Part shown: piece by piece, positions 17,720-26,079 of the stretch | How the letters are laid out: every line of letters starts with the position of its first letter | Numbering within the stretch: the stretch's first letter is position 1 | From: Lewinellaceae bacterium | GTDB lineage: Bacteria; Bacteroidota; Bacteroidia; Chitinophagales; Saprospiraceae | Length of the DNA stretch: 64,000 bases | Direction of reading: 5' to 3' | Assembly: GCA_020636075.1 (NCBI GenBank) | Contig: JACJYO010000007.1 | Location: forward strand, 186,001-250,000 | Translations under genes and position numbers: made by a program | Notes under the pieces: model-generated | Database searches by the model: none | What the model was told of the DNA's origin: nothing | The model's input: only the letters and a program-made list of their open reading frames with translations

Positions 17720-18829
17720 CTATTCCGGCCGGATTGTTTCGCACAATTCCCTTAAAAACCGCGCAGGATACCGGCGAACAATTGCACTGTCCAAATGAAA
17801 AAATGCAAGCCGCGCATCGTCGGCCAGATCAATTTTCCGGGCTTGCAGGGCCGCCTGCCGCAGCAGCGCCGTATCCATCCGCTCTACCCGCAAATAGTCG
17901 CCCGCGCGCAAGTACTGCCCACCGAGGTAACCAGCTTGTCGGATTAAATACCGGCTATCCTGCCCGGTCGGAAAGGGCGTGTACAGGGTTGTATCCCGGA
18001 AGGCACCCGGTGCCGGTTCGGGAATAATTTTCCAAAGGGAGCCGTCGCGGTACACCAGTGCCCAGGAGAATAATGGCAGCGCCAGGTCGAGCGGCAATGG
18101 ATAAGTGGCAGCGGCCCCGTGAATATATTTTTGGGCATCTGCCGGCTGAAAAATGGAGTTCTCCGCCTCAGGATCATCAATGTCGCCGGTATTGTACAGC
18201 ATGAGCATGCCCCGGTCGACAGGTGGTACCCCGGTTTGGCCGGGGAATTTGTATTGGTGGAGGCGAATGGTGGCGCTGAGCTGCGTATTTGCCGGCAAGC
18301 GGCTGCGTATTTTTTTTAGAAATAAAAAAAATGCGGCGCGGGTGGAGGCTGTCCAGTCGCAATCGAACTGGATTTCGAAAAATTGATTTGGCGCAAACTG
18401 CCCGCCAACACTTTGCAACGCCTGCGCGGTTTTTTGCGCCAGCCAGTCAATCTTGCTTTCCGAAATATCCTGAAAAACGTTGTTCGTAATAAAAACGCAG
18501 GGGATGAGGGTGCGCCCGTCCAGGCCGGTGCTGTCCAAAACTTCCAGCAAGGCATATGGCTGAATCGCATCGTCTTCGCGGGCAATGTCAAGAAACTTTA
18601 CATACAAATACCGGCATTGCAGGCTATCGAGATGTACTTTTTCAAAATTGCTGAGGGCAAGTTGAGTTTCCCAGTGGTAAACTGCCGGTTGGAGGACTGG
18701 TGGTTTTTGGGTGCAGGAAAAAAGTGCAAGGCAAAAAAGGAAACCGCCCAGACGCCGGGGCGCAGCATTTTTTTTCCAAAAAAAGAAGGCTGTGCCCCGA
18801 CGCCCGGGCGGCAAACAATCAGTGTTCAT
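17720..18829 (-). CDS. lipoprotein of unknown function, possible TIM-barrel fold
   Basis: The ATG at 18829 gives 369 residues. The N-terminus is basic, then has a hydrophobic core and lipobox (GGFLFCLALFSC), so the mature lipoprotein starts at Cys. The pattern HLDSLQCRYLYVKFLDI, then FFEIQFDCDWTASTRAAFFLFLKKIRSRLP, then LSATIRLHQYKFPG resembles DUF3142-like putative glycosidase barrels, where an EIQxDxD strand carries acidic residues. That resemblance is from memory and tentative. It lies 31 bases downstream of the PepSY-like lipoprotein gene, so the two are probably cotranscribed. Confidence 0.65.
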   Translation of the reverse strand: MNTDCLPPGRRGTAFFFWKKNAAPRRLGGFLFCLALFSCTQKPPVLQPAVYHWETQLALSNFEKVHLDSLQCRYLYVKFLDIAREDDAIQPYALLEVLDSTGLDGRTLIPCVFITNNVFQDISESKIDWLAQKTAQALQSVGGQFAPNQFFEIQFDCDWTASTRAAFFLFLKKIRSRLPANTQLSATIRLHQYKFPGQTGVPPVDRGMLMLYNTGDIDDPEAENSIFQPADAQKYIHGAAATYPLPLDLALPLFSWALVYRDGSLWKIIPEPAPGAFRDTTLYTPFPTGQDSRYLIRQAGYLGGQYLRAGDYLRVERMDTALLRQAALQARKIDLADDARLAFFHLDSAIVRRYPARFLRELCETIRPE

Positions 18830-18860
18830 AGTGCTGCGACAATTCATGCCGCAATATCGA

Positions 18861-19598
18861 TCATGGGATAGCGAAAAGGAAATTCCAATCTTTGTCGAAC
18901 ACCAGGATGTGGCGGCCGTCGCCATCGATCAGGCCAATCACAATCCGGTCGCCGCGGCGGCAAATGCGCTTCACCTCGGCATTCGGGAGCCGCAAATCGA
19001 TCAATGCCTGCACGTCGGCGGGCAAATCCACCACATCGGCAGGTACGCAGGGGCGGCAGTCGAACCATTGCTGGGCCGAAATTTCATGCACACCATCCGG
19101 CGTGAACACCAGGATAATGTGGCCGCTGATCAGTACGATTACACGGCCACCTTTTTGTTTGGCACGCAGGATTTGTGCATCGGGATAATTCGTGGAAATG
19201 TAATTTACAATTTCCGGGCGCAGGTCACCCACAGGGATCGGTGTGCCACCAAGCAAGCGGCCGCAGGGACCCAGACGGTCGTTCAGCCGGTGGGCAAGTA
19301 CGCGGCGGTTGAGGTTGAAAAAGGTGCGGTCATCGCTGGCAAGGTCTACTTCATAGCCTTTGCCGGCAGCGAAATACGCTGTTTCGATGTAGGTTTCAAA
19401 ATAAGATTCTTCGAGGTACTTGAGGATTTCAGCAGGCAGGGTCGAAGGGTCGATTTCCTGTTTGCCGCGATCGTCAACAATAGCCGTGGCGAGGGCCTCA
19501 TCGTCGAGTTGCTGAAAATCCGTGATGGCGTCTTTTGCACAGCCAACCAACAAGATGGCGAGCAAACCGCCGAGCAGATACGAGATGCGTTTTTTCAT
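18861..19598 (-). CDS. PepSY-like lipoprotein
   Basis: The 245-residue protein has a signal peptide with lipobox (YLLGGLLAILLVGC). Two segments follow the PepSY-like pattern found in Bacteroidota periplasmic lipoproteins: LPAEILKYLEESYFETYIETAYFAAGKGYEVDL, then a second unit LRPEIVNYISTNYPDAQILRAKQKGGRVIVLISGHIILVF. A third is LPADVQALIDLRLPNAEVKRICRRGDRIVIGL. Such domains are small alpha/beta modules related to BLIP and often inhibit proteases. It lies between a sigma-factor/barrel pair and two exported proteins, so a role in envelope homeostasis is plausible. Confidence 0.75.
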   Translation of the reverse strand: MKKRISYLLGGLLAILLVGCAKDAITDFQQLDDEALATAIVDDRGKQEIDPSTLPAEILKYLEESYFETYIETAYFAAGKGYEVDLASDDRTFFNLNRRVLAHRLNDRLGPCGRLLGGTPIPVGDLRPEIVNYISTNYPDAQILRAKQKGGRVIVLISGHIILVFTPDGVHEISAQQWFDCRPCVPADVVDLPADVQALIDLRLPNAEVKRICRRGDRIVIGLIDGDGRHILVFDKDWNFLFAIP

Positions 19599-19644
19599 GT
19601 GTTTGTGTTTATTGATTTAAAAATTACAGGTGAAAGAGCGGGTA

Positions 19645-21201
19645 TTAATGAAATGTATAGTTTAATCCGAGTTGGAGTCCACTTGAGATTGCGTAGGACT
19701 TTAGCGCGCTGTTTCGGTTTATGGAGCTGATCCCATAGCGCAACTGGGGCGACAACTCAAGTGCCCAATTGGGTGCAAGTCGGTACTGCAAGCCGGCGCC
19801 AAATTGCGCATCCAGCATAACCGGCGCCAGGCCATCGGGGCGGTTCTGCACCCGGGCACTGATATCGCGTACACCGGGCCGGTTGGCTCTGGCGGCTGTC
19901 AGGCTGAGTGTGTAGTCGGATTTCAGATTGATCCCCAACCCGGTATTCAGGCTCCATTGCCAGGGGCCTTTTCCGGCTTGGTAGCGCAGCAGCACCGGGA
20001 TCCGCAGGAAATTGACCTGCTCGTTGGTGCGCAAAATAATGTCCACGCTGGCCAGGTTAAGGATTGGCCGGCTGGGCTCCCTGCCCATATCCATCCACAT
20101 TTCCACTTCGCCAAACGAGGTTTGAACTACCTGGTCGGTGGAGCTTTGGTAGAGGTACCGATCAGCGTTGAATTTTTCGCGATCGGTCCGGTACTGAAAA
20201 TGGATCTGGCGTTCGGCTTGCAACTGTATGCTGCTGCGCTGCAAGCCGCTTTCGATGGCCCAATGGGCGTTCAGGGTACGACCGAATTGGATGCCTTGCT
20301 GCCAGGTCCAGGTGCCGGCTTCTGTGCCATTCAGCGCTTGTCCGGTTTGTGTTTGCAGGTTTCGGGAGGTGAAAAACATGCCGGAAACTGCGCCGGCATA
20401 CCAACCGGCTTGTCCCGGCGTTGCCATTTTTTCAACCGGTGTTATCAAATCGATGGGTTCGGGGTGAAATGCCTGTTGCCGTATCGGCAGGAGCACCAAT
20501 GGCGCCGCGGGCAGGGTTGGCAACAATGCAGGGACATTGGGGGCGATAACGTCCTGATTTTTGAGTGTACCAGTAGTTGGACCAGGTTGTAGCACCTGCG
20601 GCTGTTGCGGCTTGTTTTCGATCGATAGCGAACCGGAAATTTTGGGGCCGCTTCCGGCGGTTTGGGTGGCGGCGGGAGGTGGTGTTGTGTTTACCTGTGC
20701 TGTTGTTTGGACTGTGGTGGATTGGATACTGTTGCTGTTACGGGTAGTTGTTGTGTTTACAGGTTCCGGAGTTGGTGACTTGGCAATTTGTGTATGGTTG
20801 GTTGTTGTTTTTCCGGAAATGCCGGATGCTGGTGATGTGCCTGGATTATCGTTGTCGGCCGGAGTGGCGGCGGCAGATGGAGACGCCGATTTCTCCGATG
20901 AGATCGGCGCTGACAGGGTGTTTGTTTTTTGTTCGGTAATCAAGGGACTGCCGCTCGTTTCCGTTGACAAATGCGGCTGTTCCGGTTGAAATTGCCAAAA
21001 ACCGATGCCGCCAAGCAAGCCTGCCAGCAGACCAAACCACAGGAGCAGAAAAAACCTGCGCCGTTTTTTGCGCGCATCCAGCCCGGTTCGAAGCCCGGTC
21101 CAAACCGCTTCCGAAGGGGTGTCCCAGCCATCGGAAGCCGGGGCTTCGGCATGTTCGCGGAGCCAGCGGTCGAGTTCGTTATCGTTGAATTTATTTTCCA
21201 T
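19645..21201 (-). CDS. anti-sigma-like segment fused to an outer membrane beta-barrel
   Basis: Starting at the ATG at 21201 (MENKFNDNELDRW) gives 518 residues. The first 45 residues are soluble and acidic, with DRWLREHAEAPASDGWDTPSEAVWTGL. They precede KKRRR and one membrane helix (FFLLLWFGLLAGLLGGIGFW). About 150 residues of Ser/Thr/Pro/Gln-rich linker follow. The C-terminal half is a predicted beta-barrel, opening GWYAGAVSGMFFTSRNL and ending AISSGLQLGLNYTFH with an aromatic near the terminus. It lies directly after the ECF sigma gene. The layout suggests one chain spanning inner membrane, periplasm and outer membrane, and possibly sensing for the sigma factor; binding is inferred. Confidence 0.75.
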   Translation of the reverse strand: MENKFNDNELDRWLREHAEAPASDGWDTPSEAVWTGLRTGLDARKKRRRFFLLLWFGLLAGLLGGIGFWQFQPEQPHLSTETSGSPLITEQKTNTLSAPISSEKSASPSAAATPADNDNPGTSPASGISGKTTTNHTQIAKSPTPEPVNTTTTRNSNSIQSTTVQTTAQVNTTPPPAATQTAGSGPKISGSLSIENKPQQPQVLQPGPTTGTLKNQDVIAPNVPALLPTLPAAPLVLLPIRQQAFHPEPIDLITPVEKMATPGQAGWYAGAVSGMFFTSRNLQTQTGQALNGTEAGTWTWQQGIQFGRTLNAHWAIESGLQRSSIQLQAERQIHFQYRTDREKFNADRYLYQSSTDQVVQTSFGEVEMWMDMGREPSRPILNLASVDIILRTNEQVNFLRIPVLLRYQAGKGPWQWSLNTGLGINLKSDYTLSLTAARANRPGVRDISARVQNRPDGLAPVMLDAQFGAGLQYRLAPNWALELSPQLRYGISSINRNSALKSYAISSGLQLGLNYTFH

Positions 21202-21235
21202 GATCGTAGTTAGGTCATTATGGTTATCGGGGTCA

Positions 21236-21799
21236 TTATTGATCACTCATCACTTTTTTTTGTTCGAGCATTTTTCGGAGCAGGGTTCGGGCTTTGCTGA
21301 GTTGGCTGCGCGAGGTGCCGATGCTGATGTTCAGCAACCCGGCAATTTCCTCATGGTTGTAGCCCTCAATGGCGTACAGGTTTAGCACGGTGCGGTAGCC
21401 AGTGGGGAGTTGTTGGAGCAGTTGGACAACCAGGATGGATTCGTTGGACAAGTCCATGTGGTCGTGGTGTCCGTTGTTGTTTGGCTCTGCGAGGAACAAA
21501 TCGTCGGGTAGATCGGCCATTTCATAAGCCCGGCGATTGCGCAACCAACGCAAGGCTGCCCGAACCACCACCCGCCGGATCCATCCTTCCAGACTGCCGG
21601 CTTCCTGGTAATCCTTCAGATCGGTAAAAACCCGCATGAATCCTTCCTGAAGCATATCTTCCGCTTCCGCACGATTTGCGGCATAGCGCATGCACACCTG
21701 AAACATCGGCGCACTGAACCGGCGGTAGAGCGCCTCCTCGCAAGCCGGATTGCCGCGCAATACGCTTTTTACGAGTTCAATGTCTGAATGATCATGCAT
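21236..21799 (-). CDS. ECF RNA polymerase sigma factor
   Basis: The 187-residue protein starts at the ATG at 21799 (MHDHSDIELVKSVLRGN). Region 2 is ALYRRFSAPMFQVCMRYAANRAEAEDMLQEGFMRVFTDLKDY, with the D-x-x-Q-E-x-F core-binding motif. Region 4 is LLQQLPTGYRTVLNLYAIEGYNHEEIAGLLNISIGTSRSQLSKARTLL, the -35 helix-turn-helix. A short acidic linker (NNNGHHDHMDLSN) separates them. It ends 34 bases before the likely start of the barrel-fusion gene and probably controls that gene and those downstream. Confidence 0.93.
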   Translation of the reverse strand: MHDHSDIELVKSVLRGNPACEEALYRRFSAPMFQVCMRYAANRAEAEDMLQEGFMRVFTDLKDYQEAGSLEGWIRRVVVRAALRWLRNRRAYEMADLPDDLFLAEPNNNGHHDHMDLSNESILVVQLLQQLPTGYRTVLNLYAIEGYNHEEIAGLLNISIGTSRSQLSKARTLLRKMLEQKKVMSDQ

Positions 21800-21960
21800 G
21801 ATGCCGGTTGGGATAGTTTTTACCGTTTTGATTAGAGGCCACTCCGCACCCCGTTTTCCATACTGCGCATTTGTTAAGGGACATCGGCTTTCAAAACGTT
21901 GCCTGCGGAAAAAGTTTTTTTTAAAAAGTTTGCAGCTCCAGGTAAAGTTAACGGTCTTGC

Positions 21961-22015
21961 CACTCAATCACTCAATCACTCAATCACTCCATCACTCCAT
22001 CACTCCATCACTCAA
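21961..22015. repeat. 8-bp tandem repeat tract
   Basis: About seven copies of TCACTCAA or TCACTCCA run head to tail and end six bases before the start codon of the AlkC-like gene. The ribosome binding region therefore lies in the repeat. Confidence 0.9.
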
Positions 22016-22020
22016 TGTAA

Positions 22021-23133
22021 ATGCCTGACCCATTAAAAAATCTCTTTTCCGAACCGTTGCTTTCGGGCTTCGCCCAAAACTTGTGCAGGGTGCTGCCGGC
22101 TTTTAATCGTGCCGATTTTTTAGCCCGGACTTTTGATGACGGCTGGGAACACCGCGAACTCAAGCAACGTATGCGGCATATTGCCGAATGCCTGGGTGCA
22201 ACGCTGCCGCCGAAGTACCCGGAAGCGGTTCAGGTGCTGGTTGATACGGTCGGGCACCTGATTGCCGAACAGGGCGAGAAGATGGCATTCGAGTATTGTT
22301 TTCTACCCGACTTCGTGGAAGTTTTTGGTTTGGACCATCCGGATACTTCCATTCCGGCTTTGGAAACACTGACCCGTTGGAGCAGTGCCGAATTTGCTGT
22401 GCGCCCGTTTTTACTGCGCTATCCCGAGCGCATGTACCCGCAAATGCTGGCCTGGTCGGCGCATGCAAGTCCAATGGTCCGGCGCCTGGCCAGTGAGGGA
22501 TTCCGGCCGCGCCTGCCCTGGGGTATGGGGGTGCCTGCTTTGAAACGCGATCCGGCTCCCGTTTTGCCGGTGTTGGAAAAATTAAAGGCCGATCCTGCCG
22601 AAACGGTACGTCGTTCGGTAGCCAACAACCTGAACGATATTTCCAAAGATCATCCTGAACTGACGCTGGAACTTGCACGCCGTTGGCAGGGCCATAATGC
22701 GGACACCGACTGGGTGGTTCGGCACGCCTTGCGGGGACTGCTGAAAAAAGGCCATCCCGATGCCCTGGCTTTATTTGGCTTTGAGCAGGGCTTGAGCGGT
22801 ATTGTTGTTGAAAACCTGCAGTGGCGGCCAGAAGTACGCATTGGGGAAACCTTTGATTTCTCTTTTTTGGTAAAAAACACAGACAAACTGGCCCGGCAAA
22901 TTCGACTCGAATACGGGATCGACTATTTGACCGGTACCGGAAAGACCTCCCGGAAGGTTTTTAAAATTAAGGAACTAACCCTGCAAGGAGGAGCAGTGGA
23001 TACGATCCGGCGGCAGCAACGTTTCACCGATTTTGCCACCCGGAAGCATTACCCCGGGGAGCACCGGCTGCGCATTTTAGTGAATGGGGTGGAGGTGGCA
23101 ATCGGCGTGTTTGCTGTGCTCAGATCTTCTTAG
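22021..23133 (+). CDS. AlkC-like DNA alkylation repair protein
   Basis: The 370-residue protein is built of HEAT-like helical repeats. Examples are RYPERMYPQMLAWSAHASPMVRRLASEGFRPRLPWG and KADPAETVRRSVANNLNDISKDHPELTLELARRW. The WG near RPRLPWGMG and the PxxxVRRSVANxLND pattern are typical of AlkC/AlkD glycosylases, which excise alkylated bases without flipping them. The last 100 residues (VRIGETFDFSFLVKNTDKLARQIRLEYGIDYL and on) form an Ig-like strand domain, as described for AlkC. The start codon comes right after an 8-bp tandem repeat tract. Confidence 0.85.
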   Translation: MPDPLKNLFSEPLLSGFAQNLCRVLPAFNRADFLARTFDDGWEHRELKQRMRHIAECLGATLPPKYPEAVQVLVDTVGHLIAEQGEKMAFEYCFLPDFVEVFGLDHPDTSIPALETLTRWSSAEFAVRPFLLRYPERMYPQMLAWSAHASPMVRRLASEGFRPRLPWGMGVPALKRDPAPVLPVLEKLKADPAETVRRSVANNLNDISKDHPELTLELARRWQGHNADTDWVVRHALRGLLKKGHPDALALFGFEQGLSGIVVENLQWRPEVRIGETFDFSFLVKNTDKLARQIRLEYGIDYLTGTGKTSRKVFKIKELTLQGGAVDTIRRQQRFTDFATRKHYPGEHRLRILVNGVEVAIGVFAVLRSS

Positions 23134-23140
23134 CCCGGGC

Positions 23141-23196
23141 CTTCTTAGCCCCTCTTAGCCCAGGCCTTAAGGCCTGGGCTAAGAGGGGCTAAGAAG
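23141..23196. repeat. perfect 56-bp loop-less palindrome
   Basis: The two 28-bp arms meet at 23168/23169 with no loop and no mismatch. The centre is CCCAGGCCTTAAGGCCTGGG; the outer part spells CTTCTTAGCCCCTCTTAG on one side and its complement on the other. It lies between convergent gene ends and could stop transcription from both sides, but no U-tract is present. Confidence 0.95.
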
Positions 23197-23222
23197 GCGA
23201 ACGTTAGGCTATTAAGCCAGTG

Positions 23223-24155
23223 TTAGCCATTTTTAGGGCCGCTGGGAAATGGCCAAAACCGCGGTACGCGCTTCTGATATTCCGCATAGGCCGGATACTT
23301 GCTGGCCGAAATTTTTTCACTGAAATCCGAACTCCCTAAAAACAGCAACATCAGCAGGACCGCGCCTGTCAGCGACCAGTTGAACCAGCGCCCGGTAGCC
23401 GCTACGCTGAACAGGTAGAAACTGAGCCAGATTGCCTGTTCGGCCGCGTAGTTGGGATGGCGTACCCGGCTCCACAATCCACTGGTGCAAAAACCTGCGG
23501 CATATTCGCCGGTGGGCGCAGCGCCGGAATCGCGCAGCCGTTGTTTTTCCTGGTGAAAATTCCAGTGTTGTTGATCAGCGACGGTTTCCATGCCGATAAA
23601 TCCAAGCATCAAAAGAGCCGCCAGGGTATCCAGCCAATTTAAGGGCCGCCCATCTCCCTGCCAGGCTACAACGATTGGTAAGGTGAATAGCAGGATGAGT
23701 GTATTTTGATACAGGGAGATGAAAAACAGGTTGAATGCGGCCCAGGGGAGCCGTTTGCTTAGCATGGGATTTTCGCGCAAAACACCCCAGCGGTAATCTT
23801 CCTCGCCTTTCCATGGAATCCAGTGGTAGCCGCCGCGCCTGGCGAAATTGTAGGACAACCGCAAACCCCAAATAGTCACGAGGGCAGCCATCAGTGTAAC
23901 CCGCGCACCAAATCCCGCCTGGGCAGCCACATACCAGACGTACACGATCGGAAGCAAACTCCAGAGTTTATCGACCTGGCTATAGTTGCGTGTGCTTTCG
24001 CTGACTACAAAACAGAGTACGGCAACAGTGAATGCACTGCCCAACAGGTTTTTGACAGTTGTCCATTGTTCCGGGCTTAGCGGTTGATCATACCAAAAAG
24101 CCAGGAAGGGTAGGGCGATTAGTGTAGCAACGAGAAAGAGAATTGTTTTTAGCAT
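23223..24155 (-). CDS. DUF1295 / steroid 5-alpha-reductase-like membrane protein
   Basis: Starting at the ATG at 24155 gives 310 residues with about seven hydrophobic segments. The first are TILFLVATLIALPFLAFW and LLGSAFTVAVLCFVVS. Family signatures of DUF1295 are visible: SQVDKLWSLLPIVYVWYVA, TIWGLRLSYNFARRGGY, EDYRWGVLR, and the C-terminal GLWSRVRHPNYAAEQAIWLSFYLF, where R-x-R-H-P-N-Y is the conserved cofactor-side motif. Members are presumed NADPH-linked reductases or methyltransferase-like enzymes in the membrane; the substrate is unknown. Confidence 0.82.
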   Translation of the reverse strand: MLKTILFLVATLIALPFLAFWYDQPLSPEQWTTVKNLLGSAFTVAVLCFVVSESTRNYSQVDKLWSLLPIVYVWYVAAQAGFGARVTLMAALVTIWGLRLSYNFARRGGYHWIPWKGEEDYRWGVLRENPMLSKRLPWAAFNLFFISLYQNTLILLFTLPIVVAWQGDGRPLNWLDTLAALLMLGFIGMETVADQQHWNFHQEKQRLRDSGAAPTGEYAAGFCTSGLWSRVRHPNYAAEQAIWLSFYLFSVAATGRWFNWSLTGAVLLMLLFLGSSDFSEKISASKYPAYAEYQKRVPRFWPFPSGPKNG

Positions 24156-24169
24156 GGCTTTATCGTTTT

Positions 24170-24336
24170 CCCAGGGCTGAAGCCCTGGGCTAAGATTGGG
24201 GGGCAAAATATGCTGTTGTTTGTTATTGGTGCGGTGAAATTTCTCAGCCCAGGGCGAAAAAATATGCACAGCATTCAGATGAAGTCTGCTGCTTTTCGCT
24301 TAGCCTAATTTCTCCGCCCAGGGCTTCAGCCCTGGG
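24170..24336. repeat. two variant palindromes CCCAGGGCT-AGCCCTGGG
   Basis: Copies lie at 24170-24189 (centre GA) and 24317-24336 (centre TC). They are related to, but distinct from, the CCCAGGCCTTAAGGCCTGGG family nearby. They flank the region between the DUF1295 gene start and the end of the gamma-glutamyltransferase gene; no gene lies between them. Confidence 0.9.
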
Positions 24337-24352
24337 AATTAAAAAAATCAGT

Positions 24353-26056
24353 TCAGTAGCCAATTGCACAGCCATCTTTCCGGCTTTCGCTGGCACCAAA
24401 ATACACGCGGCGCACCGGGTCCCAGCGGATCGCCTGATAACCACCATAGCCGCCGAGTCCAAAACCTACCTGATGGCCCATTTGCATGAGCTGGCGTACC
24501 ACTTCGTAGCCGATCCCGCTTTCGATCAGGATGCGGCCGCGTTCGCTGTTTTCGCCGGTCGCTTCGCCGGTGGGGTCACTGTTCCCACCGGCATAGTCGA
24601 TGCGCGGGGCATCGCCGGCTTCCTGAACATTCATACCGAAATCAATGATGTTCTGAATGATTTGCACATGTCCGAGCGGTTGAAAGTCGCCGCCCATTAC
24701 ACCGAAACTCAGGAAGGGTTCGCCATCTTTGGTTACAAATGCCGGGATGATAGTGTGAAACGGGCGTTTGCCGGGTGCGAAAACATTGGCATGGGTTGAA
24801 TCGAGACTGAAGAGTTCCCCACGGTCCTGGAGCATAAAACCAAGCCCCGGCGGTACCATGCCGCTGCCCATCCCGCGGAAGTTACTTTGGATCAAACTGA
24901 TCATGTTGCCTTCTTTGTCGGCTACCGTCATGTAAATGGTGTTGTCGGGCAAAGGAATACCGGCAGACACTTTGTTGCTGGCCCGATTGGGGTTGATCAG
25001 TTGACGACGCTGGTCGGCATAGGTCTTGCTAATCAAGTCATCCACCGGCACATTACCAAAGGCCGGATCGGTGTAGTAGCGGGCGCGGTCTTCATAAACC
25101 AGTCGCTTGGTTTCGGAGAACAAATGGATATAGCGTGCGGTGCCGTGTTCATCGGGTTTAAACTCAAATCCTTCGAGGATATTGAGCATTTGCAGGGCTG
25201 CTATGCCCTGGCCATTAGGTGGTAATTCCCAAACGTCGTAGCCGCGGTAGTTGACGCTTACGGGTTCCACCCATTCACTTGTGTGAGCCGCGAAGTCTTC
25301 GGTGCTCAGAAAGCCGCCTTGCTCCTGGATAAACTGCGCAATTGTTTGGGCAATAGGGCCTTTGTAGTAGGCATCGCGCCCTTTTTCGGCCAACAAACGG
25401 TATGTTTTGGCCAGATCGGGGTTTTGGAAAATGTCGCCTTTTTCCAGGGCTTTGCCACCGGGCATATAGGTGCTTTTGAAGTTGGGGTAGTCTTTGAACC
25501 GGCGGGAACTCAATTGCAGATAATAGGCAATCAGTTCCGTAACCGGGAAACCGGTTTCTGCGTATTGGGTCGCCGGCTGGAGCACCTCGGCCATGCTCAG
25601 TTTGCCGAAGCGCTTGTGCAGTTGAAACCAGCCATCGACGGCGCCCGGCACGGTAACCGGCAAGGGCCCGTATGCGGGAATGCCGGTCAGGCCTTTTTCC
25701 TGAAAATAGGCCAAACTGAGGTTTTGGGGACTGCGTCCACTGGCATTCAGGCCGTAGAGTTTTTTTGTTTTTGCATCCCAGACGATGGCGAACAAGTCGC
25801 CGCCGATTCCGCTACCCGTAGGTTCCATCAGGCCCAGACAGGCATTGGCGGCAATGGCAGCGTCGATGGCGGTACCACCTTTTTTCAGGATGTCGATGGC
25901 CGCCTGGCTTGCCAACGGGTGGCTGGTACAGGCCATGCCATTTTGGGCGATGACTTCACTGCGGGTGGCCCATGTGTGCCCTGTGATGCGGTCTTGCGCG
26001 GGGAGTAGTTGAAGCGAAAAAGCAAGCGCTAATAGCAGGAGTAAGCGTCGGTTCAT
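24353..26056 (-). CDS. ggt: gamma-glutamyltransferase family protein
   Basis: The 567-residue precursor has a signal peptide (LLLLLALAFSLQLLPAQ). The large subunit carries GMACTSHPLASQAAIDILKKGGTAIDAAIAANACLGLMEPTGSGIGGDLF. The autocleavage and catalytic threonine is near residue 371 in PDNTIYMTVADKEGNM. This TIYMTV form replaces the TTHxSV of E. coli GGT, as in the YwrD-like subgroup. GMGSGMVPPGLGFMLQDRG and GVMGGDFQPLGHVQII are the downstream substrate loops. It would act in the periplasm on glutathione or other gamma-glutamyl compounds. Confidence 0.92.
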   Translation of the reverse strand: MNRRLLLLLALAFSLQLLPAQDRITGHTWATRSEVIAQNGMACTSHPLASQAAIDILKKGGTAIDAAIAANACLGLMEPTGSGIGGDLFAIVWDAKTKKLYGLNASGRSPQNLSLAYFQEKGLTGIPAYGPLPVTVPGAVDGWFQLHKRFGKLSMAEVLQPATQYAETGFPVTELIAYYLQLSSRRFKDYPNFKSTYMPGGKALEKGDIFQNPDLAKTYRLLAEKGRDAYYKGPIAQTIAQFIQEQGGFLSTEDFAAHTSEWVEPVSVNYRGYDVWELPPNGQGIAALQMLNILEGFEFKPDEHGTARYIHLFSETKRLVYEDRARYYTDPAFGNVPVDDLISKTYADQRRQLINPNRASNKVSAGIPLPDNTIYMTVADKEGNMISLIQSNFRGMGSGMVPPGLGFMLQDRGELFSLDSTHANVFAPGKRPFHTIIPAFVTKDGEPFLSFGVMGGDFQPLGHVQIIQNIIDFGMNVQEAGDAPRIDYAGGNSDPTGEATGENSERGRILIESGIGYEVVRQLMQMGHQVGFGLGGYGGYQAIRWDPVRRVYFGASESRKDGCAIGY

Positions 26057-26079
26057 AATTAAATGCGATTTAGCATGCC

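Noticed and set aside
18711..19730. Plus-strand open frame of 339 codons
   Set aside because: It is antisense to three minus-strand genes with good signal peptides and lipoboxes. It has no family features.
21961..22015. Short regular repeats that could suggest a CRISPR array
   Set aside because: The unit is 8 bp and strictly tandem with no spacers, and no cas gene is in the window.
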